A stretch of DNA of 64,000 bases from the NCBI RefSeq assembly GCF_900113415.1, contig NZ_FOPH01000005.1:62001-126000 (forward strand), given 5' to 3'. Made by a program: the position numbers and the translations under genes. The first letter of the stretch is position 1. The number at the start of each line of letters is the position of its first letter. Below the pieces are notes generated by a model. That model was not told the origin of the DNA and did not search any database. It saw only the letters and a list, made by a program, of their open reading frames with translations. Of the stretch, positions 27,983 through 37,996 are shown in pieces. Origin of the DNA: Oribacterium sp. WCC10 (lineage in GTDB: Bacteria; Bacillota; Clostridia; Lachnospirales; Lachnospiraceae).

Positions 27983-28065
27983 CTGTTGACGAATGGCACG
28001 GATTTTCAAAGAAAGTTGATGCTTCGCTCGAAAATCCGGCCAGAGAAATGCTATCATCAGCGTTT
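27983..28065. repeat. TTGATGCTTC structured repeat, copy 2
   Basis: CTGTTGAC, CGGATTTTC paired with GAAAATCCG around AGTTGATGCTTCGCTC, then AGAGAAATGC and ATCAG. It matches the copy at 17815 in loop and flanks while the stem pair differs. It lies ~115 nt past the araA stop, inside the araA-araD spacer. Confidence 0.6.
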
Positions 28066-28181
28066 CCCTATGATTAATTCCTTTCCCCCGCCGCATCAAC
28101 ACTGTTCCGCATCAGATCTTATTAATATCAGTGCTGTCGCACCGGAAAAACTGACGGTACGCGGATTAATCTTTGTTTCTT

Positions 28182-29624
28182 TTATCTTCTGTCTCCCAAA
28201 TAAAGAAGATCTGCCTCGGTTGTATCTTCTCCGATAGTCACAAGCTCTGTTCCTGTGAGCTTTGCAAAAAGGGCAATGTCTTCTCTTGTAAGTGCTGTTG
28301 AGATAACGCTGTGATGTGCTCCTCCTGCATAGCACCATCCTTCGGTTCCTATACGGAAGTTTGGCTTATGACGGAACATAATTCGGGCAACAGGAAGCTT
28401 CGGCATAGGCTCTGCCTGCTTGACAAGCTCGATATCCGCACAAATGATACGGAAACGGTCTCCCATATCAACCATTGTCACCTGAATAGCATCTCCGGTA
28501 ACTCCGTCAAATACAAGACGAGCCGGATCCTCCTTACCGCCTATACCAAGAGGATGTACCTGAATCTCCGGCTTTGTTGCTGCAAATGCAGGCGGTACCT
28601 CAAGCATATGAGATGCCAGTTCTACTTCCTGTCCCTCTGTAAGATCATAGGTGTAGTCCTCGATGAAGCCTGTTGCGCCTTTTCTGCTTTCCGACATCTT
28701 CATTAGAACAGCGGATAATGCCGAGATCTTGTAATCTCCCTCCGGTCCGAAACCAACACCCTTAGCCATGAGATTCTGTGCCGCGATACCAGGAAGCTGC
28801 TTAAGATTATGAAGATCCTGGAAGGTGTCTGCAAAAGCTCCGATTCCATTCTTATCAAGGAACTTATCGAGAGCCACTTCCATCTTTGCCTGCTCACGAA
28901 CGGCCGAAACATTGTCTGTCTTCATGGTGTAGAGTTTTTCGTACTCTGCCATCTTCTCATCTACTTCACCGTCAGAAACATTTGCCATGATATCCACCAG
29001 GTCACCGATACCAAAGTAGTTACACTCCCAGCCGTAACGGATCTGTGACTCTACACGATCACCGTCTGTAACCGCTACTTCACGCATGTTGTTACCAAAG
29101 GAGGCAACACGGAGATGATGTGAATAGTCGATAGCCTTAGCAACCTCTGCAAACTGACGAATCTTTTTGAGTACGCTCTCATTCTTATAGTAGCCGGCCA
29201 CAACCTCATGTGCGATTCCGAGACGGGCTACGATGAAACCATATTCACGATCGCCGTGAGCAGACTGGTTGAGGTTCATGAAGTCCATGTCGATACTGTC
29301 ATAAGGAAGCTTTTCATTGTATTGTGTATGAAGATGCAACAGCGGCTTGCGAAGCTCCTGAAGTCCCTTGATCCACATCTTTGCAGGCGAAAAAGTATGC
29401 ATCCATGTGATGACACCGATACAGTCATCGTCAGTTGAAGCTTTTCTCAAATCTTTGATACAGGTTTCTGAATCCACAACTGTGGGAAGAAGTTCAACCG
29501 AAACAAGCTCCTGTAATTTATCATCTAAAAATGCCGCCATCTCTGCTGCGTCCGCTGCAACCTGACGGAGACACTCCTCTCCGTAAAGGTCCTGGCTTCC
29601 TACTACAAAATATAATTTCTTCAT
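28182..29624 (-). CDS. araA: L-arabinose isomerase
   Basis: 480 aa, metal-dependent isomerisation of L-arabinose to L-ribulose. Family landmarks: N-terminal FVVGSQDLYG, TWMHTFSPAKMWI, HLHTQYNEKLP, GEGDYKIS-like EGDYKISALS, and the C-terminal metal histidine region in WCYAGGAHHSV. Length is close to the usual ~500. AAAGGAA precedes the ATG. It follows the inner permease gene by 22 nt and heads the catabolic half of the operon. Confidence 0.96.
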   Translation of the reverse strand: MKKLYFVVGSQDLYGEECLRQVAADAAEMAAFLDDKLQELVSVELLPTVVDSETCIKDLRKASTDDDCIGVITWMHTFSPAKMWIKGLQELRKPLLHLHTQYNEKLPYDSIDMDFMNLNQSAHGDREYGFIVARLGIAHEVVAGYYKNESVLKKIRQFAEVAKAIDYSHHLRVASFGNNMREVAVTDGDRVESQIRYGWECNYFGIGDLVDIMANVSDGEVDEKMAEYEKLYTMKTDNVSAVREQAKMEVALDKFLDKNGIGAFADTFQDLHNLKQLPGIAAQNLMAKGVGFGPEGDYKISALSAVLMKMSESRKGATGFIEDYTYDLTEGQEVELASHMLEVPPAFAATKPEIQVHPLGIGGKEDPARLVFDGVTGDAIQVTMVDMGDRFRIICADIELVKQAEPMPKLPVARIMFRHKPNFRIGTEGWCYAGGAHHSVISTALTREDIALFAKLTGTELVTIGEDTTEADLLYLGDRR

Positions 29625-29646
29625 AATTATTCCTTTCTTTCATTGA

Positions 29647-30681
29647 TTACTTACTGCGGTTCTTTAGATAAGCAAACACACTCTGCAGGATGATAAAGAA
29701 GCAAAGAAGTGCTGCTGTTGCGATATTGGCCCAGCTTGAAAGAAGCTTACCGTTGGTATTTACAAGTGTTGTGATTGTTCCTGTGATCATCACACCAAAG
29801 AAGGATCCGATGACATTACCGACACCACCTGTGAGAAGGGTTCCACCGATAACCGATGAAGCGATGGCATCCATCTCAAATCCTGTAGCCTGCTGTACTG
29901 ACCCTGACATTGTGTTCAGACAGTAGCAGATACCACCGATGGAGCAAAGGAATGATGAAAGAATATAAGCCTTCATCTTGATCTTACGTGTATCCAGTCC
30001 CATCATGGCTGCGGAAGTCTGGTTACCGCCAACTGCGTAGAGGGAACGTCCGAACTTGGTATACTTCAGCAGGAAGAATGTTGCTGCAACAACAAGAAGG
30101 GCTATGACTACTGAAATACGGATAAAAGGAACCTGAAGCTTTCCTTTTTTATTGATATATCCGAGAAATGCCGGAAGCTGTATCTTGAAATTTGCCCAGG
30201 TATAAAAAAGCTTATTTGTAGTTTCTGTAATAGAAATCTGATCAGTACAGATAACTGCGGTCATACCTCTCGCAAAGAACATTCCCGCCATGGTAATGAT
30301 AAACGGCTGAATCTTCATATAACCGATGAGATATCCCTGAATCGCGCCGAATACAAGACCAATGATAAGAATCAGAATGATGAGCGGAATACACGGAAGA
30401 TTCAGCTTCCCCATTCCGTATGCAAGGATCATACAGTCCATAGCCACAAGTGAACCTACGGAAATGTCAATGCCTCCACACAGCATGACACAGGTCATTC
30501 CGCTTGCCACACATATAAGTCCGGCATTTGTGATAAGCAGATTCAAAAATGTCTGAAGATGAGTAAATCCTTTGGCGCTGTAAACCATACAGCCGATGAG
30601 ATACATTACGAAGAACAGGCAGATAGTGATCACCAAAAGCAGGGTATTGCCGTTCAGTCTGTCCAGTATTTTCTTATTCAT
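29647..30681 (-). CDS. Sugar ABC transporter permease (YjfF/RbsC-like)
   Basis: 344 aa, ~8-10 transmembrane helices, CUT2-family permease (BPD_transp_2). Characteristic stretches are GGIDISVGSLVAM, a GYMKIQPFIITMAGM-type segment and IGGTLLTGGVGNVIGSF. It forms a heterodimer with the adjacent permease at 30681-31748. Its ATG overlaps the stop of that gene (TAATG), so the two are translationally coupled. Substrate inferred as L-arabinose, possibly the furanose form, from the araA-araD-araB genes downstream and the YtfQ-like binding protein upstream. Confidence 0.9.
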   Translation of the reverse strand: MNKKILDRLNGNTLLLVITICLFFVMYLIGCMVYSAKGFTHLQTFLNLLITNAGLICVASGMTCVMLCGGIDISVGSLVAMDCMILAYGMGKLNLPCIPLIILILIIGLVFGAIQGYLIGYMKIQPFIITMAGMFFARGMTAVICTDQISITETTNKLFYTWANFKIQLPAFLGYINKKGKLQVPFIRISVVIALLVVAATFFLLKYTKFGRSLYAVGGNQTSAAMMGLDTRKIKMKAYILSSFLCSIGGICYCLNTMSGSVQQATGFEMDAIASSVIGGTLLTGGVGNVIGSFFGVMITGTITTLVNTNGKLLSSWANIATAALLCFFIILQSVFAYLKNRSK

Positions 30682-31748
30682 TATGCGGCCTCCTTATTCT
30701 GAGTGATCTTTTCCTGTACGAGTTTTTTCGCTCTGCGTTCTGAAATGTATGCCTTAAATGCCGGTGCCTGAGCTGTTACGATGAGAATAACTATGACAGC
30801 TTTAACTACCGGTGCCTGATCAGTGGATACACCCATTGCCAGAAGTGTTACGGTGATTGCCTGAATTGTATAGGCGCCGATGATTGAACCTGCCATGTTG
30901 AAGCGTCCGCCGCCAAGTGAATTTCCACCGAGGGCAACTGCAAGAATAGAATCAAGTTCGTAGTTGAGACCGATGTTGTTGGAATCGGCTGAATAGATAC
31001 GTGATGAAGCGACTATTCCCGCGATACCTGCACAGAGTCCGCAGATCAGGTAGCAGAAAAAGCAGATTCGGCTTGAACTGAGACCGGAGATTCTTGCAGC
31101 TCTCTTATTGATTCCGACTGACTGAATGTAAAGTCCCATCGCAGTTTTCTTCAGAAACAGCATTACGATGGAAACCACTATGACTGTAATGAATATCGCG
31201 GTAGGAACCGGACATCCCGGGATGAAATTACCGAAATACTTGTACGGCTCATAACGGATGTATGTGATCTGATTGTTGCAGAGAAGAAGTCCGATGGCTC
31301 TTGCTGCCGTAAAAAGAATCAGCGTTGCAACCATTGGCTGGATATTCAGCTTTGATACGAGGAAACCATTGAAAGCTCCGCAGCACATTGAAAGAGCAAG
31401 GCCAAAGAGGATACCGACTGCAAGCGGTACTGCAAGGGTTGTGGTACTGTTTACACCATATCCCGCAAGCATCATACAGGTTCCGCAGGCCGTAAGACTC
31501 ATTACTGATCCGACAGAAATATCTGTTCCTGCCGATACCGCAACAACCAGTGTCTGTCCAACCGCAAGTATTGCGATCTCAGAACCACGGTTCAGGATGT
31601 CTATGATACGTCCATAAAGGACTCCATTCTGAATATTTATCGCAAAGAAATCCGGGCTCTTGACCAGATTGATCAAGAGTACCAGCATCATCATTGCAAA
31701 CGGAAGGAAAAGCTGATTTTTTGTTAATGTCTTTGCTTTACCCATCAT
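30681..31748 (-). CDS. Sugar ABC transporter permease (YtfT-like)
   Basis: 355 aa CUT2 permease with ~9 helices; SAGTDISVGSVMSL and ALGGNSLGGGRFNMAGS are the diagnostic family stretches. The start codon overlaps the end of the ATPase gene (ATGA). Second half of the membrane channel for the arabinose-type sugar. Confidence 0.9.
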   Translation of the reverse strand: MMGKAKTLTKNQLFLPFAMMMLVLLINLVKSPDFFAINIQNGVLYGRIIDILNRGSEIAILAVGQTLVVAVSAGTDISVGSVMSLTACGTCMMLAGYGVNSTTTLAVPLAVGILFGLALSMCCGAFNGFLVSKLNIQPMVATLILFTAARAIGLLLCNNQITYIRYEPYKYFGNFIPGCPVPTAIFITVIVVSIVMLFLKKTAMGLYIQSVGINKRAARISGLSSSRICFFCYLICGLCAGIAGIVASSRIYSADSNNIGLNYELDSILAVALGGNSLGGGRFNMAGSIIGAYTIQAITVTLLAMGVSTDQAPVVKAVIVILIVTAQAPAFKAYISERRAKKLVQEKITQNKEAA

Positions 31749-33268
31749 GATTTTTCACCTCCTGCAATCGCTCCCATGACAGCCTGCTGGGTCATTGCAC
31801 CCTCTTCCGAAGAGATCTCTCCAACCTTCTGACCGTCACGCATTACGCACATTCTTGTACATGTACGGATCATTTCTTCGATTTCCGAGGAAATAAATAC
31901 TACACTCATTCCCTGCTTCGCAAACTCAAGCACAAGTTTCTGGAATTCGGTTTTTGTTCCGATATCGATTCCTCTTGTAGGCTCATCAAGTATCAGGAAA
32001 TCAGGATGTGTACACAGCCACCGTGCGAGGATCACCTTCTGCTGATTTCCACCGGACAGCTGATTGATCGGTGTCTCTCTCGAAGCAGTCTTGATCTGAA
32101 GCATCTTTATATATTCGTCAGCTATTCGAATCTGTTCCTTCAAAGGAATCGCCTTGAATACACCATATCTCGCCTGCAATGCAAGTATGATATTTTCACG
32201 TACACTGAGTTCTCCTATACATCCGTCAGCCTTTCTGTCGTCAGGAAGATATCCCATGCCTGCGCGGATAGAATCAATCGGGGATTTAGCCTTGAGTTCC
32301 TTTCCATGCATACTGAGCTTTCCACCTGTCGGCTTATCTGCTCCGTAAATGCAGCGAACCATTTCTGAACGTCCGGAACCGAGAAGTCCGGTAATACCTA
32401 CAACCTCTCCCTTATGGATTTCAAAGTTAAATGGTTTGATGGTTCCCTTATGGCTGAGATTTTCTGCCTTTACCACAACCTCATCAGAGAAGTTGCTGTG
32501 ACCTTCTGCCTTGATGGCGGCAAGATCGTCGAAATCCTTACCAAGCATGGCAGCTACAAGCTTTACACGAGGAAGTTCCTGTACGGAATAATCACCTACA
32601 AAAGTACCGTTTCTCATTACAGTTATACGGTCACAGACCGCATATACCTGCTCCAGGAAATGTGTTACAAAAAGGATTCCGACGCCTTTTTTCTTGAGAT
32701 CTGTCATAAGCTTAAACAGCTTCTCAACTTCATTATCATCAAGAGAACTTGTAGGCTCATCAAGAATCAGAACCCGGCAATCCATATCTACAGCACGGGC
32801 AATTGCTATCATCTGCTGAATTGCCAGTGAATAATTTTCAAGTGTTTTGGTTACATCGATAGGAATCTGAAGATCATCCATGATCTTCTTCGCTTTCCTG
32901 TTCATTGTCTTCCAGTCTACTGTCCCAAGCTTTGTTTTCGGTTCACGACCTATGAAAAGATTTTCGGCAACGCTCAGATTCGGACAAAGGTTAACTTCCT
33001 GATATACAGTTGCAATGCCTATCTCCTGAGCATCCAGAGTTGAATGGTTGTAGATATTCCCCTCTACACCCTCCATATAAACTTCACCGGAATCACGCTC
33101 ATAGACACCGGTAAGACATTTGATGATCGTTGATTTACCGGCACCGTTTTCTCCCATGAGTGCGTGAATTTCTCCCTTACGAAGAGTAAGCTGAGCATGA
33201 TCCAGAGCCACAACACCCGGGAAGGTCTTGGTGATATTCCGCATTTCTATCAGTACGTTCTTATCCAT
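31745..33268 (-). CDS. Sugar ABC transporter ATPase with two nucleotide-binding domains (YtfR/AraG-like)
   Basis: 507 aa with tandem ABC domains, as usual in CUT2 systems. The N-domain has a canonical Walker A (GENGAGKST) and Walker B (LILDEPTSSLD); its signature loop is degenerate (LENYSLAIQQ). The C-domain has a degenerate Walker A (GLLGSGRSE), normal signature LSGGNQQ and Walker B (LILDEPTRGID). This asymmetry is typical of the family. GAGGA precedes the ATG. It is separated from the binding-protein gene by 230 nt that carry hairpins. Confidence 0.93.
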   Translation of the reverse strand: MDKNVLIEMRNITKTFPGVVALDHAQLTLRKGEIHALMGENGAGKSTIIKCLTGVYERDSGEVYMEGVEGNIYNHSTLDAQEIGIATVYQEVNLCPNLSVAENLFIGREPKTKLGTVDWKTMNRKAKKIMDDLQIPIDVTKTLENYSLAIQQMIAIARAVDMDCRVLILDEPTSSLDDNEVEKLFKLMTDLKKKGVGILFVTHFLEQVYAVCDRITVMRNGTFVGDYSVQELPRVKLVAAMLGKDFDDLAAIKAEGHSNFSDEVVVKAENLSHKGTIKPFNFEIHKGEVVGITGLLGSGRSEMVRCIYGADKPTGGKLSMHGKELKAKSPIDSIRAGMGYLPDDRKADGCIGELSVRENIILALQARYGVFKAIPLKEQIRIADEYIKMLQIKTASRETPINQLSGGNQQKVILARWLCTHPDFLILDEPTRGIDIGTKTEFQKLVLEFAKQGMSVVFISSEIEEMIRTCTRMCVMRDGQKVGEISSEEGAMTQQAVMGAIAGGEKS

Positions 33269-33421
33269 TTTCCCATCCTCATTAACTTCATATTTAGCGA
33301 AATCTTTGTCTTATCTATAAAAGGGATGGCTCTTTCGAACCACCCCCGTCTGGCTTTCCCCGCACTTATGTGCGCAGCCTGTGAGCCGCACTGAGGCTGA
33401 AGTATTTAGATTGTATGATTT

Positions 33422-33446
33422 GAAAAATGCTTTGTAGAGCATTTTC
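33422..33446 (-). terminator. Attenuating hairpin between binding protein and ATPase
   Basis: Stem AAAATGC/GCATTTT with following TTTTTC on the minus strand, ~55 nt past the binding-protein stop. It probably lets the binding protein be made in excess over the membrane parts. The spacer 33269-33499 holds a few other short stems and no gene. Confidence 0.55.
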
Positions 33447-33499
33447 TCACCCGAAGGTATTTGGAAACGCTGAGTTAATCAATGTTTCTTCAGATCCGA

Positions 33500-34636
33500 T
33501 CAGTAAGCTGCATCAACTACTGCCTGATCAACTACTACAAGCGGCTCTGTAACTTCCTTACCGGAGTTGTTTGTATATGTGATATCTGTAAGCTTATCCT
33601 CAGCTACATACCAAGGCTCTGCCATGAATGTCTTCTGGTCTACAGTCTCACCTGCTTCAAGCTTCTTGATGATGTTGAGACAGTCAGGTCCCTGAAGAGG
33701 ATTGCACTGGAAGTCTGCATTGATCTCACCTGCAAGAACCTTCTGAAGTCCTGCTGTACAAGCATCAAATGAAATAACGATTACATCACCGTCTACGCCG
33801 TAGGAAACGCCTGCTGCCTTCATTGCATCGATGGCACCGAATGCCTCATTATCGTTCTGGCATACAACTACGTTGAACTGTCCGTTGTAAGACTTAAGGT
33901 AAGACTCCATAACCTTCTGGCCGCCTTCCTGTGTGAAGTCACCGGTCTGCTCATCGATCTTGTTCCACTTCTCAGCTTCAACATACTTGTCAAATCCATC
34001 TGAACGTCCGATCTGTGCTGAAGAACCTGTTGTTCCCGAAATAACAAGAGCATTAACCTCTGAGATACCCTTATCAGCTACATAAGCCTTAAGCCATGCA
34101 CCTGCTGCAAGTCCTTCGTTTGTAAACTCGGAACCAACCCATGATACATACTTGTCTGAATCATCGATGGTACGATCGATAACGATAACAGGGATACCTG
34201 CATCATCAGCTTCTGTAAGAACTGTGTCCCAACCTGTAGATACGATAGGATCGATAACGATGTAATCAACACCCTGCTGTATGAAGTTACGTACTGCTTC
34301 AAGCTGTGCGGCAGAATCATTGTCACAATCCACAAACTGAAGATCGATTCCGTTTTCCTTGCTGAGTGCGCTCTGTACGGAATTTGTTGATGCTGTACGC
34401 CAGTCTGACTCATGTCCAACCTGAGCGAATCCGACTGTTATTGTTTCTCCGTCGGCTGCTGCATCCTTTGCTGCCTCTGTAACCTCAGCTACTGCCTCAG
34501 CAGCTGTTGTCGCCTGTGTTTCTGCTGCCTTTGTCTCAGCAGGAGCCTGAGTTGCGGTAGGTGTTGATGATCCACATGCTGCAAGCATGGATGTTGCCAT
34601 AGCGGCTGTTAACAGAATAGATAATGCTTTTCTCAT
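33500..34636 (-). CDS. Sugar-binding lipoprotein, YtfQ-like (arabinose operon)
   Basis: 378 aa. Lipoprotein signal with lipobox LAAC, an Ala/Thr/Glu-rich tether, then a type I periplasmic binding fold (TITVGFAQVGHESDWRTA, YIVIDPIVSTGWDTVL, IPVIVIDRTID). The VGFAQVGHESDWR start is typical of YtfQ-type galactofuranose/arabinose binders. AGGAGG precedes the ATG. It is the first gene of the transporter-araA-D-B operon, with a good promoter upstream and a hairpin downstream. Closely related in sequence to the sensor protein at 37997-39037. Confidence 0.92.
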   Translation of the reverse strand: MRKALSILLTAAMATSMLAACGSSTPTATQAPAETKAAETQATTAAEAVAEVTEAAKDAAADGETITVGFAQVGHESDWRTASTNSVQSALSKENGIDLQFVDCDNDSAAQLEAVRNFIQQGVDYIVIDPIVSTGWDTVLTEADDAGIPVIVIDRTIDDSDKYVSWVGSEFTNEGLAAGAWLKAYVADKGISEVNALVISGTTGSSAQIGRSDGFDKYVEAEKWNKIDEQTGDFTQEGGQKVMESYLKSYNGQFNVVVCQNDNEAFGAIDAMKAAGVSYGVDGDVIVISFDACTAGLQKVLAGEINADFQCNPLQGPDCLNIIKKLEAGETVDQKTFMAEPWYVAEDKLTDITYTNNSGKEVTEPLVVVDQAVVDAAY

Positions 34637-34695
34637 AAAATCCTCCTAAAAATGTTTTCGTTCTCTCGGAACTCTCAGTTCCTTTTGTTGTATTT

Positions 34696-34724
34696 ATTAT
34701 CCTATTTTAAGATTGCATTATCAA
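34696..34724 (-). promoter_or_regulatory. Promoter of the arabinose operon
   Basis: Minus strand -35 TTGATA (34719-34724), 17-nt spacer, -10 GATAAT (34696-34701). Just upstream is a doubled TGCACTATGCACC-like motif (34731-34747), and AATACAA..TTGTGATT (34795-34811) lies further towards the divergent regulator. These could be sites for the response regulator or AraR. The rest of 34637-35018 is AT-rich without a gene. Confidence 0.65.
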
Positions 34725-35018
34725 TTTTATTGGTGCATAGTGCATAACTTTCATCATTATCACAGTACATATTTATGTTTTTGATGTATAATTAAAATAC
34801 AAATTGTGATTGATTTCATATAAACAGGGTGAAATTTTAAGATGATCCTGCGTAAACGGTTAAAAATTTTCGATTTTCTCTTCGGATTTGCATTAATTTT
34901 CACTTGAAAAATGCATAATTTTATTTTTTAGCGAATGTTTTTTAAGCAGGTTTAAAGCTCATTTTGAAAAAAACGACTGAAATTTTTCACTTTTTTTGTT
35001 TTATTTAAGGAGTCTTCC

Positions 35019-36143
35019 ATGATCAATGAAAATACTCATCCAAAAAAAATCGAAAAAATTCCGGGTATCAGTAAATCCGAACAATTAAAAAAGCATTTGC
35101 TCATGGAGATAGAGCAAATGCTTCTTAAAAAAGAACAAACTCTTGATACAGAACAGGAACTGATGCTTCGTTATAGTGTAAGTCGTCAGACAGTTCGTAA
35201 AGTTCTGAAAGAACTGATATCCGAGGGATATCTTTACTCCCGTCAGGGAAGTGGTACATATCTTACAGGGAAATCGCCTGATGAGGGTAAAAATGTGGTT
35301 GAGATTCTGATGGCCACCCCTGACGATTACATTTTCCCTGAACTCATCGCTACTCTTCGTCAAAAGCTTGGGACCATGGGTTTCCGGATCTCACTTACAG
35401 AAACCGGAGGAGACTTCTATTCAGAAAGAAAATGCCTGGAGAGTTTCATCAAAAACCCACCTCGTGCGATTATTTCAGAATGTTTCTCATCTTTTAGAAG
35501 CCCGAATCTTGATCTCTATTCAAAACTTCAGCGAAGCGGGACTTCACTGCTTTTTCTGTATGGAATCTACCCAAACTTTCCGGCATGGTCTACCGTTAAG
35601 GATGATAATTACAGTGGCGCATACAGTCTTGTTCAGAATCTTGTCCGGCGGGGACACAGCTCATTCGCCGGAATTTTTGTTTCTGACAGTATCCAGGGGC
35701 AGGAACGTTTCGCAGGATATATTGACGCCCTCCGGGATCTTGATCTGAACTTTTCAAGGTCACACATTCTGATGCTCAACAAAAAAGACTTTAATGATCT
35801 GCTTAACCCGTCTCTTAAGATCAGACTTATGGACTTCACAAAGGATGTACTGTATGAGTCTTCTGCCCTGGTGTGCTTCAATGATGAGGTCGCTTACCGC
35901 CTGCTTCCTATCCTGACAAAACTGCAAATACGTGTTCCGGACGATCTCAGCATCGTAAGCTTCGACGACAGCTATCTCAGTCAGATTGAACATATCCGCA
36001 TCACTTCACTGTCCCACGAAAAGCACAGTTTCTCTGATGCAGTTGCAGCTTCTTTGACCGGACTTTTATCAGATACAAGAGCAGAAACAGTGGTAGTGCC
36101 CTGGACATTGACAGAAGGCAACAGTGTTGAGGAGAAGTATTGA
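35019..36143 (+). CDS. AraR-like regulator (GntR DNA-binding domain plus LacI-type sugar domain)
   Basis: 374 aa. Residues ~18-90 are a GntR winged helix (EQELMLRYSVSRQTVRKVLKEL) and ~95-370 a LacI/type I periplasmic-binding sensor (VVEILMATPDDYIFPELI, ALVCFNDEVAYRLLP, SIVSFDDSYL). This combination is that of B. subtilis AraR, the arabinose repressor. It is divergent from the arabinose operon. AAGGAG precedes the ATG. Codons ~25-35 contain a perfect 12-bp inverted repeat (35091-35102/35112-35123). Confidence 0.88.
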   Translation: MINENTHPKKIEKIPGISKSEQLKKHLLMEIEQMLLKKEQTLDTEQELMLRYSVSRQTVRKVLKELISEGYLYSRQGSGTYLTGKSPDEGKNVVEILMATPDDYIFPELIATLRQKLGTMGFRISLTETGGDFYSERKCLESFIKNPPRAIISECFSSFRSPNLDLYSKLQRSGTSLLFLYGIYPNFPAWSTVKDDNYSGAYSLVQNLVRRGHSSFAGIFVSDSIQGQERFAGYIDALRDLDLNFSRSHILMLNKKDFNDLLNPSLKIRLMDFTKDVLYESSALVCFNDEVAYRLLPILTKLQIRVPDDLSIVSFDDSYLSQIEHIRITSLSHEKHSFSDAVAASLTGLLSDTRAETVVVPWTLTEGNSVEEKY

Positions 36144-36296
36144 AATGTGTGTCAACACATGTATAACAATTCATCCGGGTTTTGAATTTTGATGATAACC
36201 AAAGAGCATCCCGTTTTCCAATGGATGCTCTTTGGCTCGAACTAATTCAATACCCGGCTAAACTGTTACAAACATATTTCTATGACTACTCATATA

Positions 36297-37898
36297 CTAA
36301 GCAGTTGTCCTGGTACGGTATTCCTTCGGCGACATGCCCTGAGTCTTTCGGAAGACAAAACTGAAATAATGCGCATCCTTATATCCAATGGCCTGCGCCA
36401 CCTCCGCAGTATGAAGCTTCTTTGTACTCAAAAGTTCCTTCGCCTTATTCATACGCAGCTCTGTCAGATACTCAGTAAAGGTCCTGCCCATTTCCTGCGA
36501 GAACATTGAACTGAAATATGTGCTGGAGATGCCAGCCACAGTAGCCACAGAATTCAGCGATATGTCTTCATCCATATAGTGCTTCCCGATATATGGCAAT
36601 GCCTCCTGCACCACAGTATGACTCTTGTTTTCAGATTCCTGATCCCTGAGAGAGAATGCAAGTCTGAGCATGCTGATAACATAATCCGGAATCTTATCAC
36701 TGCCTCCTTCCAGTTCATGAATATCAAAAGGAAGCTTCTTTAAAAACTCATCCTGATCCATGCCATAGTTCTCTACAAAACGGATAACCGTAAAACGAAT
36801 ACTGAGTATAAGATAGCTTCGGAAGATCTTCGATTTAAGTACATCCTTAAGGCTCTCAAGATAACCGTTCACAAATTCTGCAACATCACTCACATCCCCG
36901 TCTCTGAGGAAACCGGTAATGATGGAAGGATCCACATTCTCAGCATTAACACTATCAATACTTCGTTTTTCATCAGAAGGCAAAAGAGCTGCATCTTCCG
37001 GCAATAGAATATTTCGTTCAGGCCGCCAGAAACGTTCGGCAAATCTATGATTGGTCTTTTCAAAGCATTCCGCCAGCTGACTAAATCGATCTACAGGTTC
37101 ACCTGCGGCAACGTACCATTGCATGGGAATACGCTGATCGGAAGCAAGGCGTTTTATTTCAGAAACTCCTCTCTCCGTATAATCACGAACAGTGTCAGCA
37201 TCTCCTCGAACTATCACGCAATAGGAATTGAGACTCCATTTTGAAAGAATATATGCCGGAAAGCGGAGAAAAAATGCAAGAATGGAATTCTGTCTGATGC
37301 GAAAATCTTCACTTTCGTCCTTTTTCTTATCACTCAGGCTGAAAAGCAGAATATTGTAGCAGGCTGAGTTCACACTGAACTGAAGTCTCGCTGCCTCTTC
37401 ATACATCTTTTCAACAGTCAGTCTGCCCTCAAACAGTGCTTCAAGAAATGCCCTTCTCTGATACTGCTCATACTCCCTTGACTCCAGCTGATACTTCTCC
37501 TGATAGTCCTTCTGCTCTCTTTCATAATCTATCTTATGCTTTACTTCATCCAATGCATTCTTTATGGTTCGACGTGTGATCGGCTTACTGAGATACTGAT
37601 CGACACCTTCCTGAATGGCACGTCTGGCGTATTCAAAATCATCGAAACCACTCATTATGATCATTTTCATTTTTGGAAATTCCTGACCTACTATATGACA
37701 AAGAGTCAGTCCATCCATAAATGGCATACGTATATCCGTGATAAGCACATCCGGAACTATCCTCCTTATCATCGGAAGCGCCATCTCTCCGTCAGACGCC
37801 TCTCCGGCAAACTGAAAACCATATTCCTCCCAGGGGATATTGTCACGGAGTCCCTCCCTTACTGTCACTTCATCCTCTACCAAGAAAAGCTTTAACAT
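36297..37898 (-). CDS. Response regulator, YesN-type (REC plus AraC helix-turn-helix)
   Basis: 533 aa from ATG 37898, with GAGGAG before it; the longer reading to 37964 lacks a ribosome site. REC domain at 1-125 with phospho-acceptor D55 (DVLITDIRMP), acidic pair in VEDE and K in LSKPI. A long middle region (~135-420) of YesN type is unrecognised otherwise. The C-terminal ~100 residues are an AraC double helix-turn-helix (SLNSVATVAGISSTYFSSMF, EVAQAIGYKDAHYFSFVFRK). It works with the histidine kinase and binding lipoprotein upstream in the same operon, and probably activates sugar-uptake genes nearby. Confidence 0.92.
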   Translation of the reverse strand: MLKLFLVEDEVTVREGLRDNIPWEEYGFQFAGEASDGEMALPMIRRIVPDVLITDIRMPFMDGLTLCHIVGQEFPKMKMIIMSGFDDFEYARRAIQEGVDQYLSKPITRRTIKNALDEVKHKIDYEREQKDYQEKYQLESREYEQYQRRAFLEALFEGRLTVEKMYEEAARLQFSVNSACYNILLFSLSDKKKDESEDFRIRQNSILAFFLRFPAYILSKWSLNSYCVIVRGDADTVRDYTERGVSEIKRLASDQRIPMQWYVAAGEPVDRFSQLAECFEKTNHRFAERFWRPERNILLPEDAALLPSDEKRSIDSVNAENVDPSIITGFLRDGDVSDVAEFVNGYLESLKDVLKSKIFRSYLILSIRFTVIRFVENYGMDQDEFLKKLPFDIHELEGGSDKIPDYVISMLRLAFSLRDQESENKSHTVVQEALPYIGKHYMDEDISLNSVATVAGISSTYFSSMFSQEMGRTFTEYLTELRMNKAKELLSTKKLHTAEVAQAIGYKDAHYFSFVFRKTQGMSPKEYRTRTTA

Positions 37899-37924
37899 GT
37901 TATCTCCTCGATTTAAAACTATGG

Positions 37925-37995
37925 CAATGCACATTGCACACGAATATTTGTGCCTTGTTATCACCTGTGAGTGCCTGAGCCATTGCCACTCACAG
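37925..37995. repeat. GTGAGTG hairpin repeat, inverted copy
   Basis: GCACATTGCACACGAATATTTGTGC then CTGTGAGTG paired with CACTCACAG. On the minus strand it has the family order. It fills the spacer between the sensor lipoprotein and the response regulator. Confidence 0.55.
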
Positions 37996-37996
37996 A

